The position numbers and the translations under genes are program-made. From Bin94 sp965215535 (lineage in GTDB: Bacteria > Gemmatimonadota > Gemmatimonadetes > Longimicrobiales > Gaopeijiaceae): 64,000 nucleotides of DNA. The stretch spans positions 2,480,001-2,544,000 of the forward strand of contig OZ244063.1 of assembly GCA_965215535.1 (NCBI GenBank). The letters run 5' to 3'. Under the pieces are notes generated by a model. It was not told the DNA's origin, made no database searches, and saw nothing but the letters and a program-made list of their open reading frames with translations. Shown piece after piece: positions 1 to 9,400 of this stretch. Numbering within the stretch: position 1 is the stretch's first letter; each line of letters starts with the position of its first letter.

Positions 1-355
1 CCGGGTCCAGAATCCATATCGGAACGATTGGAAAATCATTTGAGTTTATGCCGTTGACACGCCCCAATCGAGCCTCTCCCGCGCTTGGTGGTCACAGCGG
101 CTCTTGCCGGATCCACTGGGGTGGTTCATCCCACGCGTGAGCAAGTGGAGACAGTCGCCGATGCGTGCGGCGAGCCGACCCGATTTCGGGGGGAACCCAT
201 CGGCATCCATGTGCGCAGACACGAGCTCTGGACGTGTACGCCCAATGACGGCGCAGGCCGCTGGCGCGCCTGCCGTTACGCCACGACGGAACCTGCGGCC
301 GTGGCCGGAGCGACTCTCCTCCTGGGACGCTTGGTGTGCCACGGGGAAGGGTTGG

Positions 356-1064
356 GATGTGCAAGTCATCCCAGGGAGGATCGGCCCGAGCGGACGGCCC
401 GTGGCGAACCGAACAATCGAGTACGACCTGAAGTTCCTGGTCGCGGTGTTGAACTGGGCGGCGAAGTCGCGCGATGAAGGGGGTCGGTTGTTGCTCGACC
501 GGAATCCGCTCAGAGAGCTCAAGACGCCGAGCGAGAAGAATCCGGTCCGGGTGGTGCTCGCCGAAGAGGAATACCGAGCGCTCTTGGAGGTGTCGCGCCG
601 GGTGGACTGGCGATTCCAGGTCGCGCTTGTGCTCGCGCACGAGACGGGTCATCGGATCGGCGCCATCCGCCAGCTTCGGTGGTCGGACATCGACTTCGAG
701 GGCGGAACCATCGTTTGGCGAGCCGAGCACGACAAGTCCGGCTACGAGCACATCACGCCGGCTACCGCCGAGGCGCTCGCCGCTCTGGAGGAGGCGCGAA
801 TGCGAAGCTCCGGTGTCGGAAATGTGCCACTGCTCCCGGCGCCCCGGAGTCCGTCGGCTTGCATGGGAGCCGCATTGGCGCAAAGATTGTGGGACAGAGC
901 CGAACGGCTTGCGGGACTGGAGCCGAAGCGCGGCAGGGGCTGGCACTCGCTCAGGCGGAAGTTCGCCAGCGATCTGATGGATCAACCGCTGAAGGTGCTC
1001 TGCCAACTCGGCGGCTGGAAAACGGCGGCCAGAGCGCCGAAAGAGACGCCAGCGCCTTTTCAAG
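356..1064 (+). pseudogene. decayed tyrosine recombinase (phage integrase family)
   Basis: The reading frame shows a core-binding helix region and then a recognisable catalytic domain. The first catalytic Arg is in HETGHRIGAIRQLRW, the box II His-x-x-Arg is in WHSLRRKFASDL, and the box II Trp is in QLGGWKT. In intact family members an alignment of about 10-15 residues containing the Tyr nucleophile follows GGWK. Here the frame runs into unrelated sequence (ARAPKETPAP) with no QTxxxxY, so the nucleophile is lost. The N-terminal SAM-like region is also degraded or in another frame, and the start cannot be placed. The frame stays open to 1381, but that tail has no recognisable content. I read it as the remnant of an integrative element. 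The boundaries are approximate. Confidence 0.6.
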
Positions 1065-1411
1065 TGCGGAGCCCGGAGATCGAATCTGGTCTGGATCGGA
1101 CACATGTAGATGCTCTGCAGATTCGCAGGAGCCGATCCGAGCGAGCGAGGCGGGACAGGGCCCGGGCCACTGCGGCGCAGTCGTCGAGGTGCAGCAAATC
1201 GTTCGCCCGTATCGGGGTGGCCTCCGGCGTGGTCTCGGCGTACTCAAAAGATCCGCTTGGGTCGACTGTTCATCGCGTCACCTTGACCTCATGGACCTGC
1301 GCCCAAGGGTCTGAACCTGACTCAATCCAATCGGCGGGAATCAAAGCGCGGGAATTCGAAGCGCCGAATCGCATAAGCTGAACGATCGCAACGGCATGTG
1401 CATCCAAAAGC

Positions 1412-1440
1412 TTCCGCCGCCGCCGCCAATCCGATATAAT
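1412..1440 (+). promoter_or_regulatory. sigma70-like promoter for threonine aldolase
   Basis: A perfect TATAAT lies at 1435-1440. A weak -35 (TTCCGC, 1412-1417) sits 17 bp upstream. The expected start would give a leader of about 80 nt before the aldolase ATG at 1528. The -10 stands out in GC-rich surroundings. Confidence 0.5.
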
Positions 1441-1527
1441 TCCGGCAGATTTGGCGAATTTCCCGCGCCTCCGCTCCGGGTGCGGCGCGCGACGGCATGA
1501 ATTGAACCGTTCAGAGGCCACCCATCC

Positions 1528-2574
1528 ATGATCGATCTGCGTTCCGATACCGTCACCCGTCCGACCCCTGCAATGCGCGAGGCAATGGCCCGCGCAGAGG
1601 TGGGCGACGACGTCTATGGCGACGACCCCACGATCAGGAAGCTGGAGGCGCGCGCGGCCGAGCTTCTGGGCAAGGAAGACGCGGTGTATATGCCCACCGG
1701 CACCATGACCAACCAGGTGGCGATCCGGGCGCACACCGAGCCGGGCGATTGCGTCGTCATGGATATCGGTTCGCATGTCGTGCGCTCCGAGGGCGGCGGA
1801 CCGGCTGCGCTCTCGGGCGTCACCGTCCATCCGCTGGCGGGCGAACGCGGCATCTTTACCACCGCCCAACTGCAGGACGCGCTGGGCGTTGCGCATCCGG
1901 GGTCGCCCACCACCCTGGCCCCGCCTCCCCGTCTGCTCTGCCTCGAGAATACGCACAATGGCGGCGGCGGCAGCATCTGGCCGCTGGAACAGCTCGACGC
2001 AGTGGCGGCCATGGCTCGCGCTGCCGGCCTGCGCTGCCACCTCGATGGCGCCCGCATCTGGAACGCCGCCGCCGCCACCGGAATCCCGCCCGCCCGCTAC
2101 GCCCGCGCCTTCGACAGCGTCTCGGTCTGCTTTTCCAAGGGCCTGGGCGCTCCGGTGGGATCGGCGCTGGCGGGTTCGCGCAGCTTTACGGCCCGGGCGC
2201 GGCGCTTCAAGCAGCTCTTCGGAGGCGGCTTCCGCCAGGGCGGCGTGATCGCGGCGGGGGCGCTCTTCGCTCTTGAACATCACCGGGCCGCGCTCGCCCA
2301 CGACCACGAAAAGGCAGCCTGCCTGGCCGATCTCCTGGTCCGCATTCCCGCGGTGGCGCTGGTGCGCGAGCATGTCGAGACCAATATCCTGCGCTTCGAC
2401 GTCGATATCGCCGGGGGCGCGCCGCGCTTTGTGGATGCGTGCCGCGAGGGGGGCGTCGCCATCCTGGTGGCCGGCGCCAGAAGCGTGCGGGCGGTGACGC
2501 ACCGCGACCTCTCGATGGACGATATTCACCGTGCCGGCGAGGTCATGCGCGCAGCTCTCGCCGTCGTTGCCTGA
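1528..2574 (+). CDS. ltaE: low-specificity L-threonine aldolase
   Basis: This is a PLP-dependent fold-type I enzyme that cleaves L-threonine or L-allo-threonine to glycine and acetaldehyde in the cytosol. The N-terminus (MIDLRSDTVTRPTPAM) and the segment GDDVYGDDPT are typical of the beta-eliminating-lyase/threonine aldolase family. The Schiff-base lysine is in SVCFSKGLGAPVGS. The length of 348 aa matches the family. It is monocistronic behind a clear TATAAT. The glycine produced could feed one-carbon metabolism, which is also represented by fhs at 26.6 kb, though that link is inference. Confidence 0.93.
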   Translation: MIDLRSDTVTRPTPAMREAMARAEVGDDVYGDDPTIRKLEARAAELLGKEDAVYMPTGTMTNQVAIRAHTEPGDCVVMDIGSHVVRSEGGGPAALSGVTVHPLAGERGIFTTAQLQDALGVAHPGSPTTLAPPPRLLCLENTHNGGGGSIWPLEQLDAVAAMARAAGLRCHLDGARIWNAAAATGIPPARYARAFDSVSVCFSKGLGAPVGSALAGSRSFTARARRFKQLFGGGFRQGGVIAAGALFALEHHRAALAHDHEKAACLADLLVRIPAVALVREHVETNILRFDVDIAGGAPRFVDACREGGVAILVAGARSVRAVTHRDLSMDDIHRAGEVMRAALAVVA

Positions 2575-3006
2575 GGCCGCAGGCGCATCCTGCCTGCAGG
2601 CGCGCCCTGCCCGTTTGCCACAATCCACATCTGAGCCGGCGCTCAATGGGCGTGGTGGCCGCGAGGCGATCGGCGCGCTTGTTCCCATCTGAACTTCGCT
2701 GTTGGTGTTGTTGTATCGCCGACGTTGTGTTTTCTGACGAATTTGATAATCACAATTTGTGATTTACATCAATTTGTTGTTGTCGGACGCGGTGGGCGCC
2801 GGATTGTGTTGTTGATCACAATATGCACATCGCAATCAAGATGGGATTTGCCCGTGGGTTCGCCGGGCCATGCAAGGGGCCGACCCCCGAAAGCCGTCGC
2901 CAACCGCCGATCATTCTGCCAATCCCCCTCCGCCCCTTGCAAAAATATTTAGTCTCGCCTAAACTTCCTTTCACCTCCTTCCCCCTCTCCCGCATCCCCT
3001 CCGCAC
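2575..3006 (+). promoter_or_regulatory. AT-rich control region of the feo operon
   Basis: This 430 bp non-coding stretch holds an AT-rich core (about 2700-2830) in otherwise GC-rich DNA. A perfect 17-bp palindrome AATCACAATTTGTGATT lies at 2748-2764, and a looser TTGTG-N8-CACAA repeat lies at 2804-2821. The motif ATCACAA occurs in both. The palindrome resembles CRP/FNR-class or similar dimeric operators, but the spacing (1 bp between half sites) does not match the classic boxes. A separate DtxR-like box lies closer to the gene. Confidence 0.55.
2948..2963 (+). promoter_or_regulatory. DtxR/MntR-like operator upstream of the feo operon
   Basis: TTTAG-N6-CTAAA forms an inverted repeat ending 43 bp before the start codon of the DtxR/FeoA gene. 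The arms resemble the TTAGG/CCTAA halves bound by DtxR, IdeR and MntR proteins. Since the next gene encodes a DtxR-type HTH, autoregulation is a natural reading, but this is inference from motif and position. Confidence 0.5.
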
Positions 3007-4113
3007 ATGCCCGATCCCGCCCTCGCCCTCCTCCTCTTTCTGGCGCTTGCCGCCCTGTCCGCCCTCGTCCTCTGGCCCGGCCGCGGCATCGGCGCGCGAC
3101 TCCGCCGCATTGCCCGGCTCACCGAACGGGTGCGCATGGAAGACGCCCTCAAGCAGATCTACAAGCTGGACTACGACCGGCGGCCCGCCACGGCCGAGAG
3201 TGTGGCCGGCGCCCTGCAGCTCTCCCGCGCGCAGGCGATCCGGCTCCTGCAGCGGCTCGAAGAGAGCGAGCTCGTCACCGCAGCCGACGACCGCTTCGCC
3301 CTCACCGACGCGGGCCGCACCCAGGCGCTGCACATCGTGCGCACGCACCGCCTCTGGGAGCGCTTCCTCGCCGACCGCACCGGAACGCCGCCCGAGGAGT
3401 GGCACCGCAGCGCCGAAGCCCACGAGCACCGCCTCTCGGTGGCCCAGCGCGAGGATCTGGCAGCCTCCCTGGGGCACCCGGTTTACGACCCTCACGGCGA
3501 CCCGATTCCAACCGCAGAGGGCGAGATGCCGTCGCGCTCGGGCATTCCGCTGACCGCACTGGCCCCGGGCGAACGCGGACGGGTCACGCACCTGGAGGAC
3601 GAACCGCGCGAGATCTTTCGCGAACTGGTCGGTCTCGAGATCGAGCTCATGACCCCCGTCGAGCGGCTCAGGGTCGAGCCGGAGGAGGGCGCATCGGGGC
3701 GTGTGGCCTTCCTCGCCGGATCCCGCCGTCACGAGGTGCCAAGCGCAGTCGCGCGCAACATTACGGTCGAGCCTCTGGAGCGGGTGGAGCCGGCGCCCGC
3801 AGCAACGGGATCGCGCACCCTGGCCGATCTCGAACCGGGTCAGAGCGGACGGGTGGCCGGCATTGCGCCCCGGGTTCGCGGACCCGCCCGTCGCCGCCTC
3901 CTGGATCTGGGCGTGGTGCCGGGAACGGTTGTGCAGGCGCGCATGCGCAGCGCAGGGGGCGATCCGGTCGCCTACGACATTCGCGGGGCGCTGATTGCGC
4001 TCAGGCGTGCGCAGGCGGTGCAGATTCAACTGGCCGACGAGTCGCCGGCCGAGATCGAAGCCGCCACCACCGAGGCCGAGGCAGCCAGGGCAAAGGGGCA
4101 GAGAGCATCGTGA
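3007..4113 (+). CDS. membrane-anchored DtxR-type metal regulator fused to FeoA domain
   Basis: Residues 5-22 (start MPDPALALLLFLALAALSAL) form one hydrophobic segment. Next come a winged-helix DNA-binding region around residues 40-95 (AGALQLSRAQAIRLLQRLEE) and a helical, metal/dimerisation-type part to about 150 with many His and Glu residues. One SH3-like/FeoA-like domain spans about 175-260, and a second, clearer FeoA domain spans about 275-345 (LADLEPGQSGRVAGI, RRRLLDLGVVPGT). DtxR proteins sense Fe2+ or Mn2+, and FeoA domains assist FeoB. The gene overlaps feoB by four bases (GTGA), so it probably both regulates and serves the transporter. The membrane anchor on a DtxR repressor is unusual. 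Confidence 0.82.
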   Translation: MPDPALALLLFLALAALSALVLWPGRGIGARLRRIARLTERVRMEDALKQIYKLDYDRRPATAESVAGALQLSRAQAIRLLQRLEESELVTAADDRFALTDAGRTQALHIVRTHRLWERFLADRTGTPPEEWHRSAEAHEHRLSVAQREDLAASLGHPVYDPHGDPIPTAEGEMPSRSGIPLTALAPGERGRVTHLEDEPREIFRELVGLEIELMTPVERLRVEPEEGASGRVAFLAGSRRHEVPSAVARNITVEPLERVEPAPAATGSRTLADLEPGQSGRVAGIAPRVRGPARRRLLDLGVVPGTVVQARMRSAGGDPVAYDIRGALIALRRAQAVQIQLADESPAEIEAATTEAEAARAKGQRAS

Positions 4114-6449
4114 CTCCGCCCGTTCGGGGATCGTCCCCGTCCACGCCCGCGCCGCCCTCTGGCTCCGACCCGCCCGCCGGACGCTCCCGCAATCTGGTGC
4201 GCCTCGGTCTCAGCCCGCACCGCTGGGATCTCCTCATTGCCCTCGCCGGCAATCCCAATGTCGGCAAGACAACCCTCTTCAATGCGCTCACCGGGCTCCG
4301 CCAGCACACCGGAAACTGGCCCGGCAAGACGGTCGCGCGCGCCGAGGGCGTCTTTTTGCACGACCACCGCCGCGTCAAGGTGGTCGATCTGCCCGGCACC
4401 TATTCGCTGCAGGCCGGGAGCGCCGACGAAGAGGTGGCCCGCGACTTCATCCTCTTTGGGCAGCCCGACGTGACGGTGGTCGTCGTCGATGCCTCGCGCC
4501 TCGAGCGCAACCTGAATCTGGTCCTTCAGATCCTGGAAATTACCGACCGCGTCGTCGTCTGCCTCAATCTGGTGGACGAAGCCGGGCGGCACGGCGTCCA
4601 CATCAATGCAAAGCGGCTTGCCGACGAGCTGGGGGTGCCGGTGATCCCGACCGTGGCGAGGCAGCGCGAAGGGGTCGATGCGCTCCTCGGGGCAGCCGTG
4701 GCGGTGGCGACCGGCGCGCGCAAAAATCGTCCCCGCCGGATCGAGCGGCACCCCGAGGCAGTCGAACGCGCCATTCACGCAATTACGCCGCTCATTGGCG
4801 AAGATTTCCCGGAACTTCCCAATGCGCGCTGGGTGGCGCTGCGGCTCCTCAACGCCGACGAGCGTGTCACCGAAGCGGTGCGGAGGGGTGAACTCGGCAG
4901 CCTGGGCGAAGCCGGACCCCACCCGCGTCGCACTGCGCCGCATGACGAAGAGGGGGACGCGCGCGCGCCCCGTCCCGCGGCCACCACCCAGGCCGGCCCG
5001 CGCAGGGGCCGGAGGCCACCCGACCCCCACTCCTCACCCGGCGACCGCATCCTCGCAGCCGCCACCCGCCAGCGCTGGACCCTCCGGCCCGGCTTCCACG
5101 ATGCGCTCGCCCACACCCTCTACCGCGAGGCCGCGCGCATTGCGGGCAGGTGCGTCCGCCAGGGACGGGGCGGGGGCGTGCCCGGTCTCGATCGGGCTCT
5201 CGATCGCTGGCTCACCAGTCGCATCTTCGGCTTCCCCCTCATGCTGGCCATTCTGGCGACGGTCTTCTGGCTCACAATCGCGGGCGCCAATGTGCCCTCG
5301 GCGCTCCTGGCCAACCTGCTCATCGACCGCGCGCACCCCATTCTCCTGGAGTTTGGCGCATGGACCCGAATGCCCTGGTGGCTGAGCGGCTTTCTCTTCG
5401 ACGGGGTCTATCTGGCCACCGCCTGGGTGGTGAGCGTCATGCTTCCCCCGATGGCCATCTTCTTTCCGCTCTTCACCCTTCTCGAGGATTTCGGGTATCT
5501 GCCGCGCGTCGCCTTCAACCTCGATTCGCTCTTTCAGAGGGCGGGTGCGCACGGCAAGCAGGCGCTGACCATGAGCATGGGATTTGGCTGCAATGCGGCG
5601 GGGGTTGTCGCCACCCGCGTCATCGACAGTCCGCGCGAACGACTGATCGCAGTCATCACCAACAACTTTTCGCTCTGCAACGGGCGCTGGCCCACCCAGA
5701 TCCTGATTGCGAGCATCTTCATCGGGGCGCTGGCACCGCCACACCTTGCCGGGGCGGTGGCGGCGGGGGCTGTGGTGGCGGTCGCGCTCCTGGGAATCGC
5801 CTTCATGTTTGCGGTATCGTGGGGGCTTTCGCGAACCGTACTCAAGGGCGAAGCCACAACCTTTTCGCTCGAACTGCCGCCCTACCGTCCGCCGCGCATT
5901 CTGCAAACGCTCTACACCTCGTTCATCGACCGCACCCTGATTATTCTCTGGCGGGCGGTTCTCTTTGCGGTGCCCGCCGGCGCAGTCATCTGGCTGATCT
6001 CAAATATTGTGATAGGCGATGCATCGATTGCCCGACACTCTCTCGATCTTCTCGATCCCTTCGGAATCCTGATCGGTCTCAATGGTGTGATTCTGCTGGC
6101 TTATGTCATTGCAATTCCGGCAAACGAAATTGTGATTCCCACCGTGTTGATGCTGACCGTGCTCTCGCTCGGCTCTCCCGAACTGGGGGCCGGTGCGGGA
6201 GTCATCTTCGAGAGCGAATCGACCGGCGAAATGGCAGAGCTGTTGCATGCGGGCGGCTGGACGTTGCTGACCGGCGTCAACCTTATGCTCTTCAGTCTTT
6301 TGCACAACCCCTGCTCAACCACAATTTACACCATCTACAAGGAGACCGGAAGCGGTCGCTGGACTACGCTGGCCACCCTTCTGCCCCTCGCGCTCGGCTT
6401 TGTGGTCTGCTTCCTGGTGGCACAAGTCTGGCGGCTGAGTATCGGGTAG
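4110..6449 (+). CDS. feoB: ferrous iron transporter FeoB
   Basis: Fe2+ uptake permease of the inner membrane with an N-terminal G domain. G1 is GNPNVGKTTLFNAL (about residue 46), G3 is DLPGTYSL and G4 is NLVD. The C-terminal half is strongly hydrophobic with the two gate regions (GFGCNAAGVVATRVIDSPRE and NPCSTTIYTIYKETGS). I place the start at GTG 4110, overlapping the upstream stop, behind a purine-rich stretch, which gives 779 aa. The same frame is open further upstream to 2823, but that part is the shadow of the DtxR/FeoA gene. A Pro/Arg-rich insertion of about 45 residues (near 265-310) separates the G domain from the membrane part and is not typical. Confidence 0.93.
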   Translation: MTPPVRGSSPSTPAPPSGSDPPAGRSRNLVRLGLSPHRWDLLIALAGNPNVGKTTLFNALTGLRQHTGNWPGKTVARAEGVFLHDHRRVKVVDLPGTYSLQAGSADEEVARDFILFGQPDVTVVVVDASRLERNLNLVLQILEITDRVVVCLNLVDEAGRHGVHINAKRLADELGVPVIPTVARQREGVDALLGAAVAVATGARKNRPRRIERHPEAVERAIHAITPLIGEDFPELPNARWVALRLLNADERVTEAVRRGELGSLGEAGPHPRRTAPHDEEGDARAPRPAATTQAGPRRGRRPPDPHSSPGDRILAAATRQRWTLRPGFHDALAHTLYREAARIAGRCVRQGRGGGVPGLDRALDRWLTSRIFGFPLMLAILATVFWLTIAGANVPSALLANLLIDRAHPILLEFGAWTRMPWWLSGFLFDGVYLATAWVVSVMLPPMAIFFPLFTLLEDFGYLPRVAFNLDSLFQRAGAHGKQALTMSMGFGCNAAGVVATRVIDSPRERLIAVITNNFSLCNGRWPTQILIASIFIGALAPPHLAGAVAAGAVVAVALLGIAFMFAVSWGLSRTVLKGEATTFSLELPPYRPPRILQTLYTSFIDRTLIILWRAVLFAVPAGAVIWLISNIVIGDASIARHSLDLLDPFGILIGLNGVILLAYVIAIPANEIVIPTVLMLTVLSLGSPELGAGAGVIFESESTGEMAELLHAGGWTLLTGVNLMLFSLLHNPCSTTIYTIYKETGSGRWTTLATLLPLALGFVVCFLVAQVWRLSIG

Positions 6450-6462
6450 TTGGGTGAGTGGC

Positions 6463-9400
6463 TTAACGCCGCCACTCGGCAACCGCCGGAATTCCCCGGC
6501 TTGTGATGACATCGAGGGCGAGTCCGGCAAGGGGACCGGGCATGGCATCGGCCTGCATGGGATCGCCCCGCAGGATGGCGCGCACCGTGCCGTTCCGGTC
6601 GCGATAGATCGACATGGGGCGGTCGGTGGAGCCGTCCAGGGTAGCCGTGGCGTTATCGGGGCCGGAAAGGGTGATGCTGACCAAGCCTTCCCAGCCGGAG
6701 CGAATGGGGAGCGTGTAGGCGAAGCCGCCTGCCCCTTCCCCGGCATCGGCGATCTCGGGCATGGCAAAGGGAAGGGTGAAGAGGGTCTGTCCGGTGGCGG
6801 TTGTGCCCCCGATCGTCCAAGAGCCGCTGGTTTCGGGTAGTGCTGGCGGAGCATCGACAACAAAGGCAGGCTCCATATAGGGCGTTCCGGTAGAATCGAC
6901 GCCACCCCAGAGAAGAAGGGCGGAGGTGGAAGCTTGGGATGAGGATGTTTCGGCGCTGAGGCGGTGACGTAGAGCGTTGGTGAAGTGGTAGTCGCTGATC
7001 CAGTGAGGGCGACAGTAGGACATCAGGTCGCGCGCGTGTGGGGGTATGAGCGAGTCATTGGCAAAATCAAAGCCCCATACGCCGGAGCGGCCCCCTGTGT
7101 GGGGGAATTTAAAATCAAGGGTGAAATAATCCGGATCCCCGCACGGCGCATGCTCAAGCGACAAATTATGCCCCAATTCGTGAGCAATCGTGCGGCCGCT
7201 GCGATTGGATACACTGTGCCATCCGCCGAGAACCGCAATGCCACCACCAAAGAGACCATGGATTCCCATCCAATAGCCGCGACCTCCTTCCATGCGGCGG
7301 ATACCTCCTGTCATAGCCAGGAGCTGACGCATCGCATCCTGGCCGTCACGAAGATCAAACCAAACAGGTGCGTGAGCTGTAACGGTCCATTCGTGAATAG
7401 GCAAAAGAGAGCGTGAAGATTGCAGTGACTCGTGGCCGTACGGATCCGCCGACATTTCCTTGACCGTGACGGCAACCGCCGTATCCGAACTCTGGGTCCA
7501 GAGGAAAGGCACCAAGGTGAACTCCATCGTGGGCAGCGTTTGGATATCAAGAGCCGTACGTCCCTCTGCTGGAATGCGACCGACAATCCCGAGTGCGGAA
7601 TCCAGGGTACTATTAGGATCAACCTCGATCACCATTTCCAGGCCCGGCTGCAACAGATCACCCGGAATGCGGACATTGGCGGAAATCGCAAGGTCGCTTT
7701 CGTCAATCTCTGCCGGCAGTGGCCCCTGCTTGCCGGGAATCTCCACCGTATGCAAAGCGACATTGTCTCCCGAATTGTAGAACGACGCTCGCACCGGGGG
7801 AACCGGTACGCTGCTTCCAGATGGTGCGGTGGGGAAGACCCGGAGCAGCGCTTCGCGTCCGGCAACCAATGGTACGAAATTCCCGAAATTCTGCGAAGCT
7901 TGCACCAGATAGGCCCCTCCGTGGGAGCACGAGCGCACGTTATGATACGGCAAAGCGCTTAACCAGCGAGCGAATACCGAATCGGTCGGAGCGCACAGTC
8001 CGGTATTCGATGTGTTCACTTCAACCAACCACCTGGTAATTCCAGTCAATGACAGAGGAAGCGCGCCCGTGAGTCCTCTGTTGTCGTTCAGCTCAAGTCT
8101 CTGAAGCAAAAGCCAGCCACTCCCCAACTCCGGTGGAAGCGAACCCGAAAGATCGTTGTAGGACAGATTGAGAAACCGTAAATTGCGAATATTGTCCAAC
8201 TCTGGCGGAATCGGACCTGTAAGGTCGTTGTTTTGCAAATAGAGCTCCTGGGTGTGCAAGTTTCCCAGTTCCAGGGGAATCGGACCCGTCAATCGGTTGA
8301 AGCTCAAGTTCAGCAATCGAAGGTTGCCCAGATTGCCCAATTCCGGGGGAATCGGACCCGTCAAGTCGTTGCCACCCAGATTGAGGTGTCGCAGCGCGGA
8401 CAGATTTCCCAGCTCGGCCGGGATTGCGCCTGTCAGGTCGTTGCCACTCAGATCGAGATCTCGTAGCGCGGACAGATTCCCCAGCTCCGGGGGGATCTCC
8501 GTAAGGCCATTATATCTCAGATCAAGCCATTCCAAGGCGGAAAGGTTCCCCAACTCCGGGGGGATCTCCGTCAGGCCACTGGATCTCAGGTCAAGCCATT
8601 CTAACGCGGACAGGTTTCCTAACTCCGAGGGGATCTCTGTAAGGCCGGTGCAGAAGCCGTCACACACGCCGTTGTCGCTCAGATCGAGCCGTCGCAGTGT
8701 GGAAAGGTTCCCCAGCGACGACGGAATTTCCGGCAGGAAGCTGCGGCTCAGGTCAAGGCTTTCCAGCGCAGGCAGATTCCCCAGCTCCGGGGGTAACGCA
8801 CTCAACCCATTAGAGCTCAGGTCGAGATATCGCAGCGCGGACAGACTCTCTATCTCCACAGGGAGTTCACCTGTCATGCCGTTGGCTCCCAGCCGGAGAC
8901 TGTCCACCAGCCCATCATCATTCACCGACACTCCATGCCACTCCCCCAGAGGCGCATCGGTCAGCCAGTTCTCGCTGTTGGTCCAGTTCGGGCCGTTCGT
9001 CGCCTCATACAGCGCCACAAGGATATCCCGATCGGTAAGCGGCGGACAGGCCTCATCGGTTGCCTCTGCCGCAGGGATCGCAGCAAGCCACTCCCGCAAC
9101 TCTTCGGGGCTGCACAACCCGGTCCCCCGAAAACGAAACGTCTCCAGAACCACTTTCTTCAGCGCGAGCGGAACCCGACCTTGAATGCCAGGATTGTTTG
9201 AAATATCCAAAGTTCTCAATCTTGTCAGATTCCCGACCTTGCCGGGGAAGTACCGCCCCCTCAAGTTGTTCCCCGGAAGCTCAATCGCTACAACATGCCC
9301 CAGAGAATCGGTTGTGATCCCATGCCAATCCGAAAGCAGCGGTCCTTTGCTCATCCAGCCTTCGGATCGATTCCAGTTGCTTCCATGCATGATGTTGTAG

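Noticed and set aside
2823..4109. Long plus-strand frame upstream of feoB (1208 aa in total)
   Set aside because: The part before 4110 is Arg/Pro/His-rich and overlaps the well-supported DtxR/FeoA gene in another frame. Only the portion from GTG 4110 is FeoB.
8252..9184. Plus-strand frames opposite the LRR gene with repeated Ser/Arg-rich motifs
   Set aside because: They mirror the tandem LRR DNA repeats on the other strand and have no independent start signals.
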